Positions 10,682 through 19,678 are shown, counted from the first letter of the stretch. The stretch is 64,000 bases of DNA from Roseburia intestinalis L1-82 (GCF_900537995.1 NZ_LR027880.1:2488001-2552000); one strand, 5' to 3'. Translations and numbers: made by a program. The notes: generated from the sequence alone by a model not told the origin.

Positions 10682-11806
10682 ATGAATACATTTTCCAAAC
10701 TTTACGATACAGAATTGCACAATCAGGAGATCAAATCAAATAAACGGACTTTAATGGGGTTTTGCTGGTTTTTCCTGACACTGCTGCTTGTCTGGGTTTT
10801 AACCATGATCAATTTCTTTCTGATCAGTAAATTTTTAATCAGTCTTTCACTGGGATTTACGGTACTCTTACTCATTCCTCCTGTCATTATCTATAAAAAG
10901 ACCGATCTCTCAAGTCCATGGATCAAATATTTATTTCTGGCATTGATCAGTATCATCTGCTCGATCATTACCGCACTGCTTACCTATCATGCAGTTTTGA
11001 TTTTCGTTATGCCACTGTTATTTGCGATCCAGTACCGGAAACGTCAGGCGCTCTGGTTTTCCTTTATTTTTAACACGATTACCATGTTTATCAGTTCCTA
11101 TGTGGGATTTTATTACGGACTGTGTGACCTGAATCTGCTCTTAGAGAGCACCCATACAAGAAACTGGTACCTGCAGACTATGACCGGTTCTTTTCTGCAG
11201 ATTCCTTTTAATGAAAATCCTATGTTTATCATTGCCGTCTTTGAAGTTTTGCCGCGTACACTGATCCTGCTTATTTTTACGATCATGCTTCAGTATACTA
11301 TCATCAGGAGTCACAATGATGCCCTTAGGATTGCAGAGCTTACCTATCGCAAGGATATGGATGCCCGCACAAAACTTTATAATAAGAATAAATACGAAGA
11401 TATGGCTGTAAATTATTATCCATCCGTCGGATATATTGCCGTTGCATTCTGGGATCTGAACAATTTAAAAATGATCAATGATAACTTTGGACATGCTGTT
11501 GGCGATTCCCTGATCCAGACCATGTCAGAGAAATTGCTTGCCGTTTCCAATGAAAGATGCCGTACTTACCGTGTCGGCGGTGATGAATTTCTGCTGATCC
11601 TTGATGATCCGGCACCTGGTGAAATAAACCGGATCATACAACAGGTAAAAACGGAACTCTCTTCCGGCACTGGCACTACCGGTCTCCGTATCCTTGCTGC
11701 AGTCGGTTCGGCAGAAGGATGTGGAGCCGATATCCGTTCACTTGTAAAAAAAGCAGATGCCGCCATGTATTCAGACAAGGCAAAGAGCAAGGAGGGCAGA
11801 TCATGA
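10682..11806 (+). CDS. Membrane-bound diguanylate cyclase (GGDEF)
   Basis: A 374-residue protein with about six hydrophobic segments in residues 25-215 and a C-terminal GGDEF domain from about residue 225. The active-site motif RVGGDEFLL is intact near residue 300, and DLNNLKMINDNFGHAVGD is the conserved substrate-binding part, so cyclic-di-GMP synthesis is expected. The product-inhibition site (RxxD five residues before GGDEF) is absent: the position reads NERC. No EAL domain or PilZ target is nearby. Start: GGAG 6 bases before the ATG. Its stop overlaps the start of the next gene (ATGA), so the two are translationally coupled. Confidence 0.93.
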   Translation: MNTFSKLYDTELHNQEIKSNKRTLMGFCWFFLTLLLVWVLTMINFFLISKFLISLSLGFTVLLLIPPVIIYKKTDLSSPWIKYLFLALISIICSIITALLTYHAVLIFVMPLLFAIQYRKRQALWFSFIFNTITMFISSYVGFYYGLCDLNLLLESTHTRNWYLQTMTGSFLQIPFNENPMFIIAVFEVLPRTLILLIFTIMLQYTIIRSHNDALRIAELTYRKDMDARTKLYNKNKYEDMAVNYYPSVGYIAVAFWDLNNLKMINDNFGHAVGDSLIQTMSEKLLAVSNERCRTYRVGGDEFLLILDDPAPGEINRIIQQVKTELSSGTGTTGLRILAAVGSAEGCGADIRSLVKKADAAMYSDKAKSKEGRS

Positions 11807-12738
11807 TCTATATTCTTACAGCATGTTTAGTTTTGGTATTTCTTTTGTTTTTCACTTCCTATCTGCTATATCGCGGTGTCTTTTATTATCCGCAAAAAAA
11901 GCATGTCGACCCGTACCAGATACCGGATGACATGCTCTATGCCCCTTATAAAAATGCTATGCTCCATCTTCTCCATGAAATGGAGCAGACTCCCTATGAA
12001 GAAGTTTCTATCCGGTCACAGGATGGTCTGTCTCTGTGCGGCAGACTTTATCTGTTTCGTCCGGATGCACCGCTTATGCTCTTTTTTCATGGATATCATG
12101 GAACTTTTCTCTGGGATGGTCTGGGATCTTTTCGCTTCTGCAGGAAAAATCATATCAACCTTCTTGTAGTCGATGAGCGCAGCCACGGGAAAAGTGCCGA
12201 CCAGATCATTACCTTTGGTATCCGGGAATGCAAGGATGTAAAATGCTGGGCAGATTACGCTGCAAAACGCTTTCCGGAAAAATCCCTGATCTTATCCGGT
12301 GTATCTATGGGTTCTGCTTCTGTCATGATGGCATCTGTTCTCTCCCTGCCGTCTTCTGTGAAAGCCCTGATCTGCGACTGCGGATACACTGCCCCTGCCG
12401 AAATTATCAAAGAAACCATACGGTCTTTTCATCTGCCGGTTTCTTTCTGTTATGCCCTGCTGCACTTTGGCGCACGCATTTTCGGGCACTTCAATCTCAG
12501 TGAATCAACCGCATTATCTGCCGTAAAACAGACAAAACTGCCCATTCTCTTTATCCATGGGGATCATGATTCCATCGTTCCACCAAAAATGTGCGACGAA
12601 CTTTATGATGCCTGTGCATCCAGAAAGAAAAAACTGATCATTACAGGCTCCCAGCACGCTGTCAACGCAATGGCTGATTTTGATTCCTATGAACGGGAGA
12701 TCATGAATTTTCTCAAAGAATCCGGAATAAAGATTTAA
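11803..12738 (+). CDS. Membrane-anchored alpha/beta hydrolase
   Basis: About 311 residues: an N-terminal hydrophobic anchor (residues 2-25), then an alpha/beta hydrolase of the YqkD/DUF1749-like serine hydrolase type. Visible are the oxyanion motif FFHGYHG, the nucleophile SGVSMGSAS, the acid loop FIHGDHDSIVP and the histidine loop GSQHAV. The ATG at 11803 overlaps the cyclase stop and is preceded by GGAGGG. Its substrate is unknown. The last four bases overlap the convergent gene that ends at 12735. Confidence 0.88.
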   Translation: MIYILTACLVLVFLLFFTSYLLYRGVFYYPQKKHVDPYQIPDDMLYAPYKNAMLHLLHEMEQTPYEEVSIRSQDGLSLCGRLYLFRPDAPLMLFFHGYHGTFLWDGLGSFRFCRKNHINLLVVDERSHGKSADQIITFGIRECKDVKCWADYAAKRFPEKSLILSGVSMGSASVMMASVLSLPSSVKALICDCGYTAPAEIIKETIRSFHLPVSFCYALLHFGARIFGHFNLSESTALSAVKQTKLPILFIHGDHDSIVPPKMCDELYDACASRKKKLIITGSQHAVNAMADFDSYEREIMNFLKESGIKI

Positions 12739-13877
12739 AACCCAAAACCGGCAAACTCTCCAAATAATTCTAACAGCTCAAAGCCGTTTAGCTTCATAAG
12801 ATTACATTCCTCTCCCGTCAGTTCAGATATCTGGCAGCCTTTTTGCACAGAGATCCTGCCACTCAGACTGTCCGTATCATCCGATTCAAACGTAATTGTT
12901 CCGTCCTTTGCTGCAAGGTTTCCGCTAATATTTGTCTGAATCGTTGTCGTTTTCTCCCCCGTCAAAAATGCGATTTTCATATTCTGTGTCCGGAAATCAC
13001 CTCCCAGGAACAGAACATCTATATTCTGTGCATTTTCATCATCCTCATAATTGACAGAAACAGATGCCAGCTTATTCTGATACAAATATACACTGCATTC
13101 CATCTCCCCGGCCGCAGATATTTTATCATAAAATACCATAAAAACTTTTCCCACCGGATCCGCAGATATTTTTGTCCCGTCCCCGTACTTTTTCTTCACA
13201 GCCTTCTCCGCTGCATCTAATACATTTTGGGCATTATCCTTGCTGATTGTAAACTGATACCCCGCACAGTTTCTTTTCTGACCATCAATTTTAAATTCTT
13301 TTTTTTCTGTTTTCTTTATTTTCAGTTTGTTAAATTCTTTCCGCGCCTCTTTTAATATATCTGTTCCGATCGTTTTCTGCTCATTTCCACCATATAGTTC
13401 TTCCAAAATGGTATCGAAACGTTCCAGCTTTTCCGAACCGATCTTTTTCGCAAGATATCCACTTTTTCCACCATTCTTATAATCGTATGTAAATACTTTC
13501 GAGCTCAGTGACGGAAGCTGTGTTTTCAGCTCTTTTTCATCCAGTGTCATTACAAATTCCAGATCCGGCAGCTTATCTAAATCTATCGTTCCCTTTAACT
13601 GTTTCTGATCGGAAACGGATGCATATTCTGCCTGGATTTTCTGCTCTTTCCATTGTCCGTCCATCGAAACGGTGTAATCCTCATCCTTTGAAACATCTGC
13701 GGTTTCCGGCTGATCCTTGATCGTATGATATGCTGCATATAAAATCTTATCACCTTTTCTTAAAAAGAAACCATTCTTTATCCCTGCAAACAGTACGATT
13801 GCCAGGATTACAATAATTCCCGCAGACAGCACCCATATTTTCTTTGAAAATTTTTTATGATCATTTTGCTTTTCCAT
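12735..13877 (-). CDS. Single-pass membrane protein of unknown function (DUF6583-like)
   Basis: A 380-residue protein with a Lys-rich cytoplasmic start, one membrane segment at about residues 14-31 (VLSAGIIVILAIVLFAGI), and a long hydrophilic, beta-rich, charged extracellular part with no catalytic motif that I can see. It resembles the DUF6583 type of Lachnospiraceae surface proteins, a weak identification. It is monocistronic and convergent with the hydrolase by a 4-base overlap. Confidence 0.8.
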   Translation of the reverse strand: MEKQNDHKKFSKKIWVLSAGIIVILAIVLFAGIKNGFFLRKGDKILYAAYHTIKDQPETADVSKDEDYTVSMDGQWKEQKIQAEYASVSDQKQLKGTIDLDKLPDLEFVMTLDEKELKTQLPSLSSKVFTYDYKNGGKSGYLAKKIGSEKLERFDTILEELYGGNEQKTIGTDILKEARKEFNKLKIKKTEKKEFKIDGQKRNCAGYQFTISKDNAQNVLDAAEKAVKKKYGDGTKISADPVGKVFMVFYDKISAAGEMECSVYLYQNKLASVSVNYEDDENAQNIDVLFLGGDFRTQNMKIAFLTGEKTTTIQTNISGNLAAKDGTITFESDDTDSLSGRISVQKGCQISELTGEECNLMKLNGFELLELFGEFAGFGF

Positions 13878-14050
13878 TGTAAGCCTCCATTTAGATCCTG
13901 AAATATCAAATTCATTTTTCCCGTTTTCTTTTTATCCGGTTTATTTTATTCTTTTTTTCATGCCTTGTAAACCTGTTTTCAACTATTTTTATTTCCATTT
14001 GTGCTGCTTTCTAATACAATGTTTTCATCCGTACAATAAGCCTCTATACA

Positions 14051-14094
14051 ATAAAAACGCCCCGGTATTACATCCAAGTAACACCGGAGCGCTC
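14051..14094 (-). terminator. Terminator of the P1B-ATPase gene
   Basis: Minus strand GCGCTCCGGTGTTAC and GTAATACCGGGGCG form a long stem around a short loop, followed by TTTTTATTG. It lies just after the ATPase stop at 14117. Confidence 0.8.
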
Positions 14095-14116
14095 TCCTGC
14101 CTGTCTGTTCTGTTTT

Positions 14117-16192
14117 CTAATCCAACAGATTCTGCATACTCTTTAAACTGATCAAAAGTGTTGATGTATTATGCAGTAACGCCGATGTGGTCGGCTGTAA
14201 AATTCCTGCAACACCACATAATATTAATCCCAAATTGAAACTTACGATAAAGCGGTAATTGCCGCGGATCCGTTTCATCAGGCTGTCCGATAACAGCTTT
14301 AATGTTACGATCTGATAAAGATCATCCGAACCAACTGTAATATCAGCGATCTCTCTTGCGATCTCAGCACCATCACTGATCGCAATACCGACATTCGCTG
14401 CAGAAAGTGCCGGTGAATCATTGATTCCGTCACCGATCATGATAACTTTTCTTCCGGCCGCCTTTTCTTTCTCAATAAATCCGGCTTTATCCTCCGGCAA
14501 TACTTCCGAGTAATACTCATCCACGCCAACACGCTTTGCGATTGCTGCTGCGGTACGCTCACTGTCGCCCGTCATCATAACAACTTTCGTGATCCCGGCA
14601 CGCTTTAATGAATTGACGACTGCCTCTGCTTCCTCACGAAGAGGATCTTCGATACAGATTACGCCTGCTAACTTTCCTTCGATTGCAAGATACAGGTGTG
14701 AATATTCTTTCGGGAGAGAATCAAACAATTCCTGTTTTCCTTCCGGGATCGTACAGTTTTCATCTTCAAACACAAAGTGGCTGCTTCCGATGACTGCACG
14801 TTTTCCATCGATCGTCGTGGAAATACCATGTGCTACGATATATTCCACTTTGGTATGCATTTCCTCGTGTGCAAGATTTTTCTGCTGTGCAGCATCCACG
14901 ACTGCTTTTGCCATCGAATGCGGGAAATGCTCTTCTAAACATGCTGCAATACGCAGTAACTCATCCGGTTCTGCACCGTTAAATGATACAACATCCACAA
15001 CAGTCGGTTTCGCTTTTGTGAGTGTTCCCGTCTTATCAAACACGATCGTGTCTGCATCTGCAACAGCCTCTAAGTATTTTCCACCCTTGACGGTCACATG
15101 GTAAAGACTCGCCTCACGGATTGCGGAAAGTACCGAGATCGGCATTGCAAGTTTTAATGCACAGGAAAAATCGACCATCAGTACGGATATCGCTTTATTT
15201 ACATTTCTGGTCAGCAGATAAGTCAATGCTGTACCGCCTAATGAATACGGTACTAATTTGTCTGCTAAATGCTCTGCTTTTCCTTCCAGTGCCGATTTTA
15301 ATTTCTCGGACTCCTCAATCATAGTAACGATCTTCTCAAAGCGGCTTGAACCGCCGACTTCTTTGACAAGAACGGTAAGCTCTCCCTCTTCTACCACGGT
15401 GCCGGCATAAACAGAATTTTCCACAATTCTTCTGACAGGAACAGATTCTCCGGTTAAGGATGCCTGATTGACCATTGCCTCACCGTCGCTGACTATACCG
15501 TCAAATGGGATGACATTGCCCATATGGACAACAACCTCATCTCCCGGACGGATTTCAGAGGTTTGTACAAGTACTTCCTGATCTTCGCGTTTTAACCATA
15601 CTTTTCCTACATTTAAAGACATCGTGCGCGCCAGATCGTCCACAGATTTCTTGTGTGTCCACTCCTCTAAGAGTTCACCGATGCCAAGTAAGAACATGAC
15701 AGAACCGGCTGTCTCGATATCATTTCTGAAAATGGATACCCCAATCGCAGTTGCATCCAGTACCGGCACTTCAATCTTCCGCCGCCATAAGCACTGTAAA
15801 CCTTTCCAGAGATATTTCACGGATTTGACGGTCGTGACACATGCCCGGAATGGGTACGGTAAAAACATCCTGCCCGCATAACGACAGACGATCTTTCCGA
15901 TCAGTTTTTCCTGATATTTTGCATTTAACTCACGGCCGGAATTTTCAATCACTCCTGCCGGAACATCCACTTTTTCATAGGAAAACTGCTGTAATGTGCG
16001 GATCATCTCTGTACGGTCTCCGACATAGGAGATCACAGCGTCCCCGGTGCGCTCATATACTTTCGCAAATGTCACATATTTATTGCTATGTAAAAAATAA
16101 AGGAGCGTATCTGCCTGCTCATAGCTCATCCGGTACTGAGACACATGGATACGCATACGCCCTTTGATCTCATGTTTGATGACAAACTTCAT
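14117..16192 (-). CDS. P1B-type heavy-metal ATPase with a non-CPC motif
   Basis: About 691 residues. The N-terminus (MKFVIKHEIKGRMRIHV) resembles a degenerate HMA-like domain without CxxC. Core P-type motifs are intact: SLTGESVPV, the phosphorylation site IVFDKTGTLTKAKP, MMTGDSERTAAA, and MIGDGINDSPAL. The transmembrane metal motif that is CPC or SPC in characterised P1B ATPases reads DFSCALKLAMP here, i.e. F-S-C. The transported metal therefore cannot be predicted from known subgroups. Start: ATG at 16192 follows GGAGTGAG; a longer upstream reading is low-complexity Gln/Arg sequence and was rejected. It follows the DUF6110 gene, a pairing I know from related genomes. Confidence 0.88.
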   Translation of the reverse strand: MKFVIKHEIKGRMRIHVSQYRMSYEQADTLLYFLHSNKYVTFAKVYERTGDAVISYVGDRTEMIRTLQQFSYEKVDVPAGVIENSGRELNAKYQEKLIGKIVCRYAGRMFLPYPFRACVTTVKSVKYLWKGLQCLWRRKIEVPVLDATAIGVSIFRNDIETAGSVMFLLGIGELLEEWTHKKSVDDLARTMSLNVGKVWLKREDQEVLVQTSEIRPGDEVVVHMGNVIPFDGIVSDGEAMVNQASLTGESVPVRRIVENSVYAGTVVEEGELTVLVKEVGGSSRFEKIVTMIEESEKLKSALEGKAEHLADKLVPYSLGGTALTYLLTRNVNKAISVLMVDFSCALKLAMPISVLSAIREASLYHVTVKGGKYLEAVADADTIVFDKTGTLTKAKPTVVDVVSFNGAEPDELLRIAACLEEHFPHSMAKAVVDAAQQKNLAHEEMHTKVEYIVAHGISTTIDGKRAVIGSSHFVFEDENCTIPEGKQELFDSLPKEYSHLYLAIEGKLAGVICIEDPLREEAEAVVNSLKRAGITKVVMMTGDSERTAAAIAKRVGVDEYYSEVLPEDKAGFIEKEKAAGRKVIMIGDGINDSPALSAANVGIAISDGAEIAREIADITVGSDDLYQIVTLKLLSDSLMKRIRGNYRFIVSFNLGLILCGVAGILQPTTSALLHNTSTLLISLKSMQNLLD

Positions 16193-16252
16193 TTTTCTCA
16201 CTCCAATCAATAGTAAAGGAAAGCACCAGGGTATTTTTCCCGGTGCTTCCTG

Positions 16253-16304
16253 TCGCGGTCTTGATATCGCCACATTCTTTATCATGGCGATATCAAGACC
16301 GCGA
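16253..16304. repeat. Perfect 20-bp inverted repeat
   Basis: TCGCGGTCTTGATATCGCCA at 16253-16272 and its exact complement at 16285-16304 flank a 12-base loop. Just beside it, 16222-16249 holds a second imperfect hairpin (AAGCACC.GG / CC.GGTGCTT). Both sit between DUF6110 and the ATPase gene. Neither has a clear T-run toward the ATPase, so processing, attenuation or a protein site is possible. Confidence 0.85.
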
Positions 16305-16322
16305 AACGTGTAATCTATTGTT

Positions 16323-16646
16323 TTATGCTTCTTCTGCTGCTTCGTTCTCTGCTGTGCTGTCCTCTGCTTCCGCTGCCTCATCTGCGAATGCTGCCGCCTC
16401 TGCTGCTGCAGCGCGCTCCTCGTTGATGTTCTTAGCTTCCTCGTAAATGTCACCAGCATTTTCCTGAACAGTTGTAACTGTGTTCATCACGCACTCTTTT
16501 GCGCGGAGAACTGCTGCTGTACAGTTTGTGTAAACTTTCTTTGCATCCTTGCTTGAGAGAACTTTGATACCTGCGGTTCCAAATAATACTCCTGCTGCAA
16601 AAACACCTGTTTTCTTCCAGTTAATCGCTTTCAAACAATCTAACAT
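16323..16646 (-). CDS. DUF6110 family small membrane-associated protein
   Basis: A 107-residue protein: an N-terminal hydrophobic stretch (TGVFAAGVLFGTAGIKVLSS), then an amphipathic part (KKVYTNCTAAVLRAKECVM) and an Ala/Glu-rich, acidic C-terminal tail. It matches the DUF6110 pattern seen next to P1B ATPases in Clostridia. Its role is unknown; a metal-handling or ATPase-partner role is inferred only from position, 130 bases upstream of the ATPase. Confidence 0.8.
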   Translation of the reverse strand: MLDCLKAINWKKTGVFAAGVLFGTAGIKVLSSKDAKKVYTNCTAAVLRAKECVMNTVTTVQENAGDIYEEAKNINEERAAAAEAAAFADEAAEAEDSTAENEAAEEA

Positions 16647-16781
16647 CTTATGTACCTCCTGTGGATTTAATTATTTGTATTAGCTGTCATTTTTGGTCAG
16701 AATCTGACTATTTTCTACAAAATCAACTGCCCTCTCTATGACATTTTCACGATTATATACCTGATTTTTCCAATTTTCAAT

Positions 16782-16825
16782 AAAAAAACGGGCAAATGAT
16801 AAAATTTATCATTTGCCCGTTTTTT
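16782..16825 (-). terminator. Terminator of the CPC-type ATPase gene
   Basis: AAAAAAACGGGCAAATGATA, a short A/T loop and the exact complement ending in TTTTTT. The perfect stem lies 20 bases after the stop codon at 16847 and, because of its symmetry, would work in both directions. Confidence 0.88.
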
Positions 16826-16846
16826 CATATATTTATGAACTTTTTT

Positions 16847-18730
16847 CTATTTCGTATTGAGCGTGCGCATGGAGTTTAAGATCGCGATTACAGAAACTCC
16901 GACATCCGCGAATACTGCTTCCCACATATTTGCCATACCAAGGGCACCTAATAATAATACCAGAGCTTTGACTGCAAGTGCAAATACAATATTCTGTTTT
17001 ACGATGCCAAGTGTCTTTCTTGCGATTTTGACCAGTGATGCAATTTTTCGGATATCATCATCCATCAGTACGATGTCCGCTGCCTCGATCGCAGCATCCG
17101 AACCCATGCTTCCCATGGCGATTCCGATATCTGCTCTTGTGAGTACCGGTGCATCGTTGATACCATCACCGACGAATGCCAGTCTCTCTTTTTCATTCTG
17201 TGCACCCAACAGTTTCTCCACCTGACCGACTTTGTCTGCCGGGAGCAGTTCTGCATGCACTTCATCAATGCCAAGTTCTGCGGCAACGGCATCTGCAGCC
17301 GCCTGTCTGTCTCCGGTCAGCATAACTGTCTTTTTCACACCGACCTGTTTCATATCGCGGATCGCATCTTTGCTGCCCTCTTTGACAGTATCGGAGATCA
17401 CGATACTTCCGGCAAACACGTTGTTGCATACCACATAGACAACCGTTCCGGCAGTCTTGTTTTCCGTGTAAGCGATATTCTGCGCGTCCATCAGTTTTGC
17501 ATTGCCAAGGTATACTTCCCTGCCATCAATAAATGTATGGATTCCGTGTCCTGCGATCTCCTCCGTATCTGTGACGCGCTCCATGGAAAGTGTTTTTCCA
17601 TATGCTTCGCGGATAGAGTTCGCGATCGGATGGTTGGAATAACCCTCGCCGTACGCTGCGATCTCCAACAATTCTTCTTTTCCGATTGTGTTGTTTTTGT
17701 CCGCGGAAGGCTGTACTTCCGAAACCTTAAATTCACCCTTGGTCAGTGTACCGGTCTTGTCAAACACGATCGTTGTCATCTCGGCAACTGCCTCTAAATA
17801 GTTGCTTCCTTTGACCAGAATACCGATCTTAGAGGAAGCACCGATTCCACCGAAGAAACCAAGCGGAACAGAAATGACAAGTGCACACGGGCAGGAAATA
17901 ACCAAAAAGATACATGCTCTCTGGATCCAGTCTGCCCAGCCACCGCCTAAGATCAACGGAGGTAAAATAGCTAAGATCACTGCACCGATGGTGACAACCG
18001 GTGTATAATATTTTGCAAATCTTGTGATAAAGTTTTCTACTTTGGCTTTCTTACTGCTTGCATTTTCTACCAGTTCTAAGATACGGGCTACCGTAGAATC
18101 CTCAAATGCTTTTGTTACTTTTACTTTGATCGTACTGCTACCGTTGACACATCCGCTGATGATCTCATCTCCGACTGTTGCCCTGCGCGGTACAGATTCA
18201 CCGGTCAGCGCTGCGGTGTCGATCATGGAGGTTCCCTCCGTCACGATTCCATCAAGCGGAATGCGCTCGCCCGGTTTTACAACGATGATCGTTCCAACTT
18301 CCACATCATCCGGATCAACCTGCGTCAGCACACCATCTTCCTCAATGTTGGCGTATTCCGGACAGATATTCATCATATCGGAAATGGACTGTCTGGATTT
18401 GCCGACCGCATAATTCTGGAACAGCTCTCCAACCTGATAAAACAGCATAACGGCAACTGCCTCGGAATATTCTTTCACGCCAAACGCGCCAAAAGTTGCG
18501 ACCATCATCAGGAAGTTTTCATCAAACACCTGTCCGTGACTGATGTTTCTGACTGCCTTATAGACAATGTCATAACCGATCACCAGATACGGGATCAGAT
18601 AGATCAGGAATACAAGCCACTGGCTCGGTAACTGCTCTAACACTCCAGTATGCTCTAAAACCATTAACACTACAAACAGCACAAATGCAGTGATAATACG
18701 GTACAGCATTTTTTTCTGTTTTGATGTCAT
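16847..18730 (-). CDS. cadA: Zn/Cd/Pb-exporting P1B-type ATPase (CadA/ZntA type)
   Basis: About 627 residues. Visible: membrane segments at the N-terminus, the actuator motif ALTGESVPR, the metal motif SCPCALVISVPLGF, DKTGTLTKGEF, MLTGDRQAAA and FVGDGINDAPVL. CPC plus the tail segment places it with Zn2+/Cd2+/Pb2+ exporters. It has no fused N-terminal HMA domain; a separate HMA protein is encoded just upstream. The ATG at 18730 is chosen because AGAGGA lies 6 bases before it; an in-frame ATG at 18751 lacks one. Together with the HMA protein and the ArsR repressor it forms a metal-inducible efflux set. Confidence 0.93.
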   Translation of the reverse strand: MTSKQKKMLYRIITAFVLFVVLMVLEHTGVLEQLPSQWLVFLIYLIPYLVIGYDIVYKAVRNISHGQVFDENFLMMVATFGAFGVKEYSEAVAVMLFYQVGELFQNYAVGKSRQSISDMMNICPEYANIEEDGVLTQVDPDDVEVGTIIVVKPGERIPLDGIVTEGTSMIDTAALTGESVPRRATVGDEIISGCVNGSSTIKVKVTKAFEDSTVARILELVENASSKKAKVENFITRFAKYYTPVVTIGAVILAILPPLILGGGWADWIQRACIFLVISCPCALVISVPLGFFGGIGASSKIGILVKGSNYLEAVAEMTTIVFDKTGTLTKGEFKVSEVQPSADKNNTIGKEELLEIAAYGEGYSNHPIANSIREAYGKTLSMERVTDTEEIAGHGIHTFIDGREVYLGNAKLMDAQNIAYTENKTAGTVVYVVCNNVFAGSIVISDTVKEGSKDAIRDMKQVGVKKTVMLTGDRQAAADAVAAELGIDEVHAELLPADKVGQVEKLLGAQNEKERLAFVGDGINDAPVLTRADIGIAMGSMGSDAAIEAADIVLMDDDIRKIASLVKIARKTLGIVKQNIVFALAVKALVLLLGALGMANMWEAVFADVGVSVIAILNSMRTLNTK

Positions 18731-18755
18731 ATTGATTCCTCTTTTCTTCATTTAT

Positions 18756-18781
18756 TTCATATGTTCATGTATTCATATGTT
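18756..18781 (-). promoter_or_regulatory. Putative ArsR-type operator upstream of cadA
   Basis: TTCATATGTT occurs twice here (18756-18765, 18772-18781), 16 bases apart, and a third time in the arsR operator (19639-19648). The position just upstream of the ATPase start suggests a second binding site for the same repressor. Confidence 0.45.
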
Positions 18782-18965
18782 TTCTTTTTTGTAAGCCCGG
18801 TATGCATCTGTTTTCAACCCTGTACTGCCTGATCTCTTTTTTCCTGCAGCATTTTTATTTCGTGCAGATATATGATCACGTGCAGCACTCCTTTTGCATA
18901 ACCGGGCTTTCCATGTATGAGACTGACTGTCACATACAACTATGTTTTTGTTTTACCTGATTTTT

Positions 18966-19184
18966 TTACATTAAAATCTTGCAGTCCGGCTCAACCTTTG
19001 CACAGACTTTTACGACTTCTTTCATGATGTCATCGAATTTGTCATCCACTGCATCTACCATCATTTTCTGTGTCATAAAGCTGACATTTGCATCGTTGAC
19101 ACCCTCGATTTTTTTGATAGCCTCTTCCATTTTTGCTGCGCAGTTTGCACAGTCAAGATCCTCAAGTTTGAATTTCTTTTTCAT
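18966..19184 (-). CDS. Free-standing HMA metallochaperone
   Basis: A 72-residue heavy-metal-associated domain with the metal site DLDCANCAAKMEEAIKKI. It probably delivers metal to, or replaces the missing N-terminal domain of, the P1B ATPase encoded downstream. DCANC is the form seen in Zn/Cd/Pb systems rather than the copper M-x-C-x-x-C. Start: GGAGG lies 8 bases before the ATG at 19184; an ATG 15 bases upstream overlaps that ribosome site. A roughly 235-base gap to cadA holds the putative operator. Confidence 0.9.
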   Translation of the reverse strand: MKKKFKLEDLDCANCAAKMEEAIKKIEGVNDANVSFMTQKMMVDAVDDKFDDIMKEVVKVCAKVEPDCKILM

Positions 19185-19228
19185 AATTGAATCCTCCATT
19201 TTCTTTTTGATATAAATTTTGTTTTTAC

Positions 19229-19588
19229 TTACTCTTCGATATGTTCTCTTCCCTGATCGATGATCGTTCTTACATGCTCATCTGCCAGTGAATAAATCAC
19301 GGACTTTCCTTCGCGCCGTCCGGTCACAAGCTTCGCCTGTTTTAAAATCTTAAGCTGATGTGAAATCGCCGACTGGTTCATATTCAGTGACTGTGCCAGA
19401 TCGCATACACACATCTCCGACTGAAACAGTACGAACAGAATCCGGATTCTTGTGGAATCTCCAAACACTTTGAACAGTTCGGCGAGATCATATAATTCAT
19501 CTTCGTCAGGCATCTGTTCATTTGCCGCTCTGATCTTATCTTCATGAACTTCATATGCCTCACAGCACGGTACATCGTCTATTGCCAA
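19229..19588 (-). CDS. ArsR/SmtB-family metal-sensing repressor (CadC/CzrA-like)
   Basis: A 119-residue winged-helix repressor: FKVFGDSTRIRILFVL, the alpha-3 region EMCVCDLAQSL, the recognition helix MNQSAISHQLKILKQA and the wing GRREGKSVIYSL. Two metal sites look present: Cys pairs (N-terminal PCC plus CVC) as in CadC, and the alpha-5 ligands DEHVRTIIDQGREHIEE (Asp-x-His...His-x-x-Glu) as in SmtB/CzrA. It should release DNA on Cd/Pb/Zn. The start is TTG with a strong GGAGGTG 6 bases before it. It is the first gene of the efflux set. Confidence 0.93.
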   Translation of the reverse strand: MAIDDVPCCEAYEVHEDKIRAANEQMPDEDELYDLAELFKVFGDSTRIRILFVLFQSEMCVCDLAQSLNMNQSAISHQLKILKQAKLVTGRREGKSVIYSLADEHVRTIIDQGREHIEE

Positions 19589-19616
19589 ATCTTACACCTC
19601 CAGTCTTTCACATTAT

Positions 19617-19646
19617 CATTTGAACATATTCTTATCTGTTCATATG
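19617..19646 (-). promoter_or_regulatory. ArsR-type operator of the efflux operon
   Basis: CATTTGAACA, ten bases, TGTTCATATG: a 9-of-10 inverted repeat with the TGAACA/TGTTCA halves typical of ArsR/SmtB operators. It covers the predicted transcription start and lies about 30 bases upstream of the repressor start codon, as expected for autoregulation. Confidence 0.75.
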
Positions 19647-19649
19647 TTT

Positions 19650-19678
19650 ATGATAGTACTGGTATGTGGATTTGTCAA
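19650..19678 (-). promoter_or_regulatory. Promoter of the arsR-hma-cadA operon
   Basis: Minus strand perfect TTGACA (19673-19678), 17 bases, TATCAT (19650-19655), immediately upstream of the operator. Confidence 0.75.

Noticed and set aside
16193..16459. N-terminal extension of the FSC-type ATPase
   Set aside because: It is Gln/Arg-rich low-complexity sequence overlapping DUF6110 and the inverted repeat, while the ATG at 16192 has its own GGAG and gives a normal N-terminus.
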